This document shows positions 61,718 to 64,000 of a stretch of 64,000 bases of DNA, piece after piece. The position numbers and the translations under genes are program-made. The DNA lies in contig NZ_CP135529.1 of the NCBI RefSeq assembly GCF_032401055.1, positions 4,152,501-4,216,500 of the forward strand, given 5' to 3'. The notes under the pieces were generated by a model. That model did not search any database, had not been told where the DNA came from, and saw only the letters and a program-made list of their open reading frames with translations. Each line of letters begins with the position of its first letter. Position 1 is the stretch's first letter. The DNA is from Tardiphaga sp. 709 (GTDB lineage: Bacteria; Pseudomonadota; Alphaproteobacteria; Rhizobiales; Xanthobacteraceae).

Positions 61718-62707
61718 ATGTCTGCGATCATCAATCGTCGTCACTTCATTGCTGCCGGATCGGCTGCCGCCGCCATGCCGTTCGTCGCGCGCGGTGCTTC
61801 GGCGCAAGCCGCCTGGCCGTCGCGGCAGATACGCATGATCTGCAGTTATCCAGCCGGTGGGCAGACCGATCTGCTCGCGCGCGCCTTCGGTGAATATATT
61901 TCCAAACAGGTCGGGCAGACTGTCGTCATCGAAAACAAGGCCGGCGCGTCCGGCGCCATTGGCACAGCGGAAGTTGCGCGCGCCGAGCCAGACGGCCACA
62001 CGATTCTCTGCTCCATCTCGACCACCTATGTGATGAACCGGGTGATGCTGAAGACGCCCGGCTACGACATGGACAAAGACCTGACGCTGGTCAGCGTCAT
62101 TCCCGGTGCCGGATTGCCGCTGGTCGCCAGTCCGAAATCCGGCGTCAAGACGCTGGAAGACTTCGTCGCCTTCGCGCGCAAGAACGACAAGGTGAACTTC
62201 GGCACCTATAGCGTTGGCTCGGCCCCGCACATGACGATCAACGAACTCAACAAGCAGTACGGTCTAAAGATCGAGCCGATTCATTATCGTGGCGAAGCGC
62301 CGATGTGGACGGGATTGGCCGAAGGCTCGATCGATTTTGCGATGGGCAGCTACACCGCTGCGCAGACCGTGCTGCAAGGCGATCGTGGTGTCGTCTTCGC
62401 CGTGCATTCGAAGAAGGTCGACGCCATCCCCAACGTGAAGACGCTGCCTGAACAGGGGGCGACGTCGAAGTTCTTCACGGTGAGTGGCTTCACGGGCTGG
62501 GCCGTACCCAAGGCGACGCCGCAGCCGATCGTCGATCGGCTATCGCAGCTTTACGTCGCCGCCAACAGCGATCCCAAAGTGAAGGAAGTGCTGAAGACCT
62601 TCGTGCTTGAGCCGGCGCTTGGCTTCAAGGAGACCAATGCGCTGTATCAGAAGGAGCTGCCGGTCTGGATCGAGGCAGCACAGGCGCTCGGCCTGCAGCC
62701 GGTGTAG
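61718..62707 (+). CDS. Tripartite tricarboxylate transporter substrate-binding protein (Bug/TctC family)
   Basis: 329 aa with a signal peptide containing twin Arg (NRRHFIAAG), ending RGASAQA. The mature part shows the Bug pattern: WPSRQIRMICSYPAGGQTD, ARAFGEYISKQVGQTVVIEN and KAGASGAIGTAEVARAEPDG. It binds a carboxylate or similar ligand in the periplasm for a TctAB-type membrane carrier. No tctA/tctB genes are next to it, so it is an orphan binding protein, common in this group. The ligand is unknown. Confidence 0.9.
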   Translation: MSAIINRRHFIAAGSAAAAMPFVARGASAQAAWPSRQIRMICSYPAGGQTDLLARAFGEYISKQVGQTVVIENKAGASGAIGTAEVARAEPDGHTILCSISTTYVMNRVMLKTPGYDMDKDLTLVSVIPGAGLPLVASPKSGVKTLEDFVAFARKNDKVNFGTYSVGSAPHMTINELNKQYGLKIEPIHYRGEAPMWTGLAEGSIDFAMGSYTAAQTVLQGDRGVVFAVHSKKVDAIPNVKTLPEQGATSKFFTVSGFTGWAVPKATPQPIVDRLSQLYVAANSDPKVKEVLKTFVLEPALGFKETNALYQKELPVWIEAAQALGLQPV

Positions 62708-62719
62708 TATTCCTGTTCG

Positions 62720-62740
62720 CCTCTCCCCGGTGGGGAGAGG
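62720..62740. repeat. Hairpin CCTCTCCCC-GGT-GGGGAGAGG
   Basis: Perfect 9-bp stem just after the Bug gene stop and before the convergent exonuclease. It matches the small CCCTCTCCCC motif embedded in the repeat at 14946-15123, so it may be a fragment of that family or a weak terminator. Confidence 0.6.
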
Positions 62741-62766
62741 TGAACATAGCGTCGCTGCGCGCTGTA

Positions 62767-63681
62767 TTACGCTCGTACCGAAAACCGGCTCAGCGCGTTG
62801 AGCGCCTGCACGCGCGGCTCGACATCGCGCATGTAAATTGTCTTGCGCAGGAATTCGATTTCGCTCGCTTCCTTGCTTTCTTCGACATCGATATACCAGG
62901 ACTTCGGCCGGCCATCGGAGCCGTCGCTCCAGCGATAGCCGCGCCGCTTCAGCTCGTCCTTGAGATCGAAGGGCGACTGCTCTGCCCAGACCCGCATCGT
63001 TTTCTTCCGGGCGCGTTCCAGAAGAACCGCAAGTGCCGGCGCACCGAGATCGGGCAATTCGAATGCAAGAATCTCGAGCAGCGCATGACAGTCGTCGATC
63101 GCCCGATGGGCCTGGTGAAAGAAGCCTGCGCCGGCGAGCAGATAGCCGAGGCGCGAGCCGTCGAAGCCGTGTTTGCGCCAGTCGACTTCAGTCGCCGAAC
63201 AGCCCCAGGCCTTGTGCTGGAACACCGGCCAATAGCGCTCTGAAAACTTGCGATCGAAACCCGCATTATGCGCAATGACGATGACGGCGTCGTCGGCGAA
63301 AGCGGCGACGGCATCGGGATCGATGCGGTGTCCCGCAACGGTCTCGTCCGTGATGCCAGTCAGCTCGGTGATCTCCGGCGGGATCGGCCGCGACGGCTCG
63401 TTGAACGCGGTGAAGACATCCGCGACGCGCGTGATGTTGCCATCCGGCAGATAGTCGAACTTGACCATCGCAAGCTCGATGACTTCGTCGCGCACCTGAT
63501 CGAGACCGGTGGTCTCGACGTCGAGGAGGATTCCGGATCGGGTCGGCTGGCCATTGGCCGGCGCGAATTCGGTGCGCGGGATCAGCCGGCGGAGGACGCG
63601 ATAGTCGGTGGATCTGGCGAGCGTGTCCGCCATGGCGGCAAGGCCGGGATCGTCCTGCAGGCTAAGATCGTCTTGGAGCAT
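62767..63681 (-). CDS. DnaQ-like 3'-5' exonuclease
   Basis: 304 aa. The exonuclease motifs are LLDVETTGLDQVRDEVIEL (Exo I, about residues 52-70), IVIAHNAGFDRKFSERYW (Exo II) and HRAIDDCHALLEIL (Exo III with HxAxxD). About 100 further residues (ELKRRGYRWSDGSDGRPKSW) form a small C-terminal domain seen in alphaproteobacterial homologs. It is not the replicative epsilon subunit, to judge from its separate context; it is probably a DNA/RNA end-trimming enzyme. Confidence 0.88.
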   Translation of the reverse strand: MLQDDLSLQDDPGLAAMADTLARSTDYRVLRRLIPRTEFAPANGQPTRSGILLDVETTGLDQVRDEVIELAMVKFDYLPDGNITRVADVFTAFNEPSRPIPPEITELTGITDETVAGHRIDPDAVAAFADDAVIVIAHNAGFDRKFSERYWPVFQHKAWGCSATEVDWRKHGFDGSRLGYLLAGAGFFHQAHRAIDDCHALLEILAFELPDLGAPALAVLLERARKKTMRVWAEQSPFDLKDELKRRGYRWSDGSDGRPKSWYIDVEESKEASEIEFLRKTIYMRDVEPRVQALNALSRFSVRA

Positions 63682-63808
63682 CTGATTCCGGGCAGTTCTT
63701 CAGGCGCAGCGTCGTTCAGCCATGACTATGGTGTTCGCTGAATCGGGGCAACCTGCCTGCCGGCGATAGACACAGCTGTGTGGCGCTGGGGCGTTGATTT
63801 TGCGCCGA

Positions 63809-64000
63809 TTATACCTTGCGCTCCAGCGAGGCGAGCGCCTCGTTCAGCACCGAGCGCAGGCGTTCGGTGTCGCCGGGCCGCACGGCCGACGGGTCGAGAT
63901 AGAAATCCAGCCCCGGCATGCGTTCAACGACGATATCGGTTTGCACCGGCTTGTCGTCGATGATGCTGTCCACCGCATAGGGCACGACCTCGCGGCTGAT
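63809..64000 (-). CDS. 3' end of an unidentified gene
   Basis: The frame is open from the window edge for 63 codons to TAA 63809-63811. The peptide runs ISREVVPYAVDSIIDDKPVQ, then VVERMPGLDFYLDPSAVRPG and an amphipathic helix ERLRSVLNEALASLERKV. It has no motif I recognise. Codon use resembles neighbouring real genes, so a true C-terminus is likely. Confidence 0.55.
   Translation of the reverse strand: MSREVVPYAVDSIIDDKPVQTDIVVERMPGLDFYLDPSAVRPGDTERLRSVLNEALASLERKV

Overview
The window looks like a chromosomal core segment of a GC-rich alphaproteobacterium of the Bradyrhizobium/Rhodopseudomonas/Tardiphaga group (Nitrobacteraceae, formerly Bradyrhizobiaceae). Four things point there: an aa3 oxidase operon in the order ctaC-ctaD-ctaB-small ORF-ctaG-ctaE-DUF983-SURF1 followed by thrC and an M16 peptidase; a separate Fo-only ATP synthase operon (atpI-B-E-F'-F); a C4-pathway hemA with a perfect FNR/FixK box upstream; and several families of dispersed palindromic repeats between genes. 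The genus assignment is inference from gene content; no 16S rRNA or tRNA gene is visible.

Layout. 0-4.6 kb: end of a metallo-beta-lactamase-fold gene, an atypical NRAMP-type transporter, a TauE/SafE + TIGR02186 pair joined by a one-base frameshift, and a membrane-anchored ClpP-like protein. 4.7-8.1 kb: a PodJ-like polarity protein with Sel1 repeats. 8.4-15 kb: a fatty-acid beta-oxidation block (TetR regulator, NTF2-like protein, acyl-CoA dehydrogenase, thiolase, FadB-type fusion). 15.2-18 kb: beta-class GST divergent from a MarR regulator with two palindromic operators between them, then gshA. 18-21.7 kb: PAN-domain protein, DUF6152, DUF6644, then lepB and tldD in one overlapping operon. 21.7-25.5 kb: an accessory block (frameshifted PepSY protein, HxlR regulator, DoxX, DsrE, Tat-exported TlpA) lying between tldD and the ialB/cox region. 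25.5-36.6 kb: ialB, the cta operon, thrC, M16 peptidase, GNAT. 36.8-40.2 kb: lipoprotein and Fo operon. 40.4-44.6 kb: isomerase, small hypotheticals, YjbQ, MHS-type MFS transporter. 45-49.3 kb: LuxR-type response regulator convergent with a symporter-fused hybrid histidine kinase (CrbS/CbrA type). 49.4-53.5 kb: GlpM-like protein, hemA, MBL hydrolase, bioB. 53.6-57.5 kb: chemoreceptor, outer-membrane beta-barrel, hypothetical. 57.6-64 kb: IlvD/Edd dehydratase, GreA/GreB-like factor, ketopantoate-reductase-like protein, Bug solute-binding protein, DnaQ-like exonuclease and the 3' end of an unidentified gene.

How it fits together. Most of the window is housekeeping: respiration, ATP synthesis, heme, biotin, threonine, glutathione and protein export. 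Regulation is legible at several points: a 14-bp palindrome between TetR and the beta-oxidation genes, two ATGCA-N2-TGCAT palindromes between GST and MarR, a TTGAT-N4-ATCAA box upstream of hemA, and a TTGGCA-N17-CATAAT promoter before ctaC. Two genes (tauE-like and PepSY) carry single-base frameshifts that may be real or may be base-call errors. The least explained content is the DoxX-DsrE-TlpA block, the ClpP-like envelope protein beside PodJ, and the PAN/DUF6152/DUF6644 trio.
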